A program made the position numbers and the translations under genes. From IMG/VR virus record IMGVR_UViG_3300049855_000129, positions 1 to 31,278 of that record: a stretch of DNA of 31,278 bases; one strand, given 5' to 3'. This stretch comes from a virus. The notes beneath the pieces were generated by a model. That model did no database searches. It was not told where the DNA came from and saw only the letters and a program-made list of their open reading frames with translations. Shown in pieces: positions 30,595-31,278 of this stretch. Position 1 is the first letter of the stretch, and each line of letters starts with the position of its first letter.

Positions 30595-30846
30595 ATGAAA
30601 TATTTTTTTCTATTGGTGATAGTTTTTTCTTTATTCGCTTGCAATGGTCAAAAAGGCGAAAATGTAGAAATTCAAGATCAGATTGATTTTTACGAGGTTA
30701 AGGGTGATATAGAAATGAAGTACGGAAAGCCTTTGAATATTAGAATTAATTCTGAAGGCAATTCTGTATTTTACTATACTGATTTTTCAATTGAGGTGGT
30801 ATGTTTTGAAGATAACAGTTATAAATTAATTAAATCGGTTTTATAA
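30595..30846 (+). CDS. Small phage lipoprotein, possible exclusion factor
   Basis: This is an 83-residue protein with a signal peptide (MKYFFLLVIVFSLFAC) and lipobox LFAC, with Cys at residue 16 then Asn-Gly-Gln. The mature part, about 67 residues, is acidic and beta-prone (FYEVKGDIEMKYGKPLNIRIN, VFYYTDFSIEVVCFEDN). AAGGGTGAG precedes the ATG by a few bases. It is the first gene of the rightward block and has its own promoter. Small lipoproteins expressed this way (for example T5 Llp) can block phage receptors, but no sequence match is claimed. Host-modifying lipoprotein is the safest reading. Confidence 0.75.
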   Translation: MKYFFLLVIVFSLFACNGQKGENVEIQDQIDFYEVKGDIEMKYGKPLNIRINSEGNSVFYYTDFSIEVVCFEDNSYKLIKSVL

Positions 30847-30905
30847 AATTAAATCTAGTTGGATAGTGCGACTAGCAAATAAAAATTTTTTGAAAGGGTG
30901 ATATT

Positions 30906-31025
30906 ATGAAAACAATCAAGATATACAGAAAAATAGTTTTGGCTAGTAGTTGTGGAAGTTTGCAAGAATATTTGAAAAAGTGTGTGTTTGTTAATAGTTG
31001 TTTTGACAGTGAGTTTTTAAATTAA
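30906..31025 (+). CDS. 39-aa Cys-containing small protein
   Basis: This small ORF (ATG at 30906, TAA ending at 31025) encodes MKTIKIYRKIVLASSCGSLQ and EYLKKCVFVNSCFDSEFLN, with a basic start and three Cys. It has the same leader as the lipoprotein gene: the 25 or so bases before its ATG nearly copy those before 30595. It could be a regulatory or leader peptide, or a real small protein. No family is recognised, and confidence rests mainly on the ribosome site. Confidence 0.5.
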   Translation: MKTIKIYRKIVLASSCGSLQEYLKKCVFVNSCFDSEFLN

Positions 31026-31046
31026 ATTTTTAATAAGGGGTGGAAA

Positions 31047-31278
31047 ATGGCAAAATTTATGCTTGATAATGAAAATTCGATTGACTATATAGATGTTACA
31101 ACAGATTGTAATAATCCTAGAATTGCAATTCACTACCTAGATTTTTTAAGATTAGTTAAAAAATCAACTAATTTAAGTTATGAATGGGCATTAAATTATG
31201 CAAGAAAATTTAACGGTAAAAAATTTCATAATAAAAAAATGGGGGGCGGTATTGTTTTTTATTCGCATCATGCTGAAA
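31047..31278 (+). CDS. Partial hypothetical gene cut by the window end
   Basis: The first 77 codons are visible, with AAGGGGTGG about 5 bases before the ATG. The protein begins MAKFMLDNENSIDYIDVTTD, followed by NNPRIAIHYLDFLRLVKKS, LSYEWALNYARKFNGKKFHN and a GGGIVFY segment. It is A/T-rich in codon choice (Lys AAA, Asn AAT), like its neighbours. No family is recognised from this part. It continues the rightward block. Confidence 0.6.
   Translation, partial: MAKFMLDNENSIDYIDVTTDCNNPRIAIHYLDFLRLVKKSTNLSYEWALNYARKFNGKKFHNKKMGGGIVFYSHHAE

Overview
The window is most of the late (structural) half of a tailed phage or prophage with a long, non-contractile (siphovirus, lambda/HK97-like) tail, plus the start of an oppositely transcribed early or accessory block. 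The DNA is AT-rich. Lipoproteins with lipoboxes and a lambda-type tail-tip set (J-like hub, NlpC/P60, DUF1833) point to a low-GC Gram-negative, probably proteobacterial, host. The host cannot be named from the sequence. No integrase, replication gene or clear endolysin lies in the window.

Layout on the minus strand, read from right to left. A strong sigma70-type promoter (29609-29636) sits about 12 bases before a complete tRNA with a CAT anticodon (29597-29527). A structured leader follows, whose 10-bp pairing would compete with a rho-independent terminator (29459-29413), so it looks like an attenuator. Then come a Ser-Glu-rich unknown protein, a VRR-NUC nuclease, three small proteins, the small and large terminase subunits, a DUF4055-type portal, a scaffold and the major capsid protein, which is closed by a strong terminator. 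Next is an unusual accessory block between capsid and neck genes: a Glu-rich protein, a fibre-like protein, a 91-aa protein, a 1534-aa beta-rich giant, a lipoprotein and two membrane proteins. Neck genes, tail terminator and tail tube follow (second strong terminator), then tail chaperones joined by a -1 frameshift site (A AAA AAC), tape measure, tail-tip proteins carrying two sets of six propeller-like repeats, DUF1833, NlpC/P60 and a J-like hub with two inserted copies of a fibre domain. A hairpin terminator (493-517) ends the operon against a converging small gene at the left edge.

On the right, about 1 kb of non-coding, repeat-rich DNA (29640-30594) separates the leftward operon from a rightward block with its own extended -10 promoter, a small lipoprotein, a 39-aa ORF and a partial gene. 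This is probably a transcription switch or regulatory region, and possibly an origin.

Many junctions on the minus strand overlap by 1 base (TAATG) or 4 bases (ATGA), so translation is probably coupled along the operon. The three terminators divide the operon into packaging/capsid, accessory/neck/tube and tail-assembly segments, and may adjust the dose of the abundant capsid and tube proteins.
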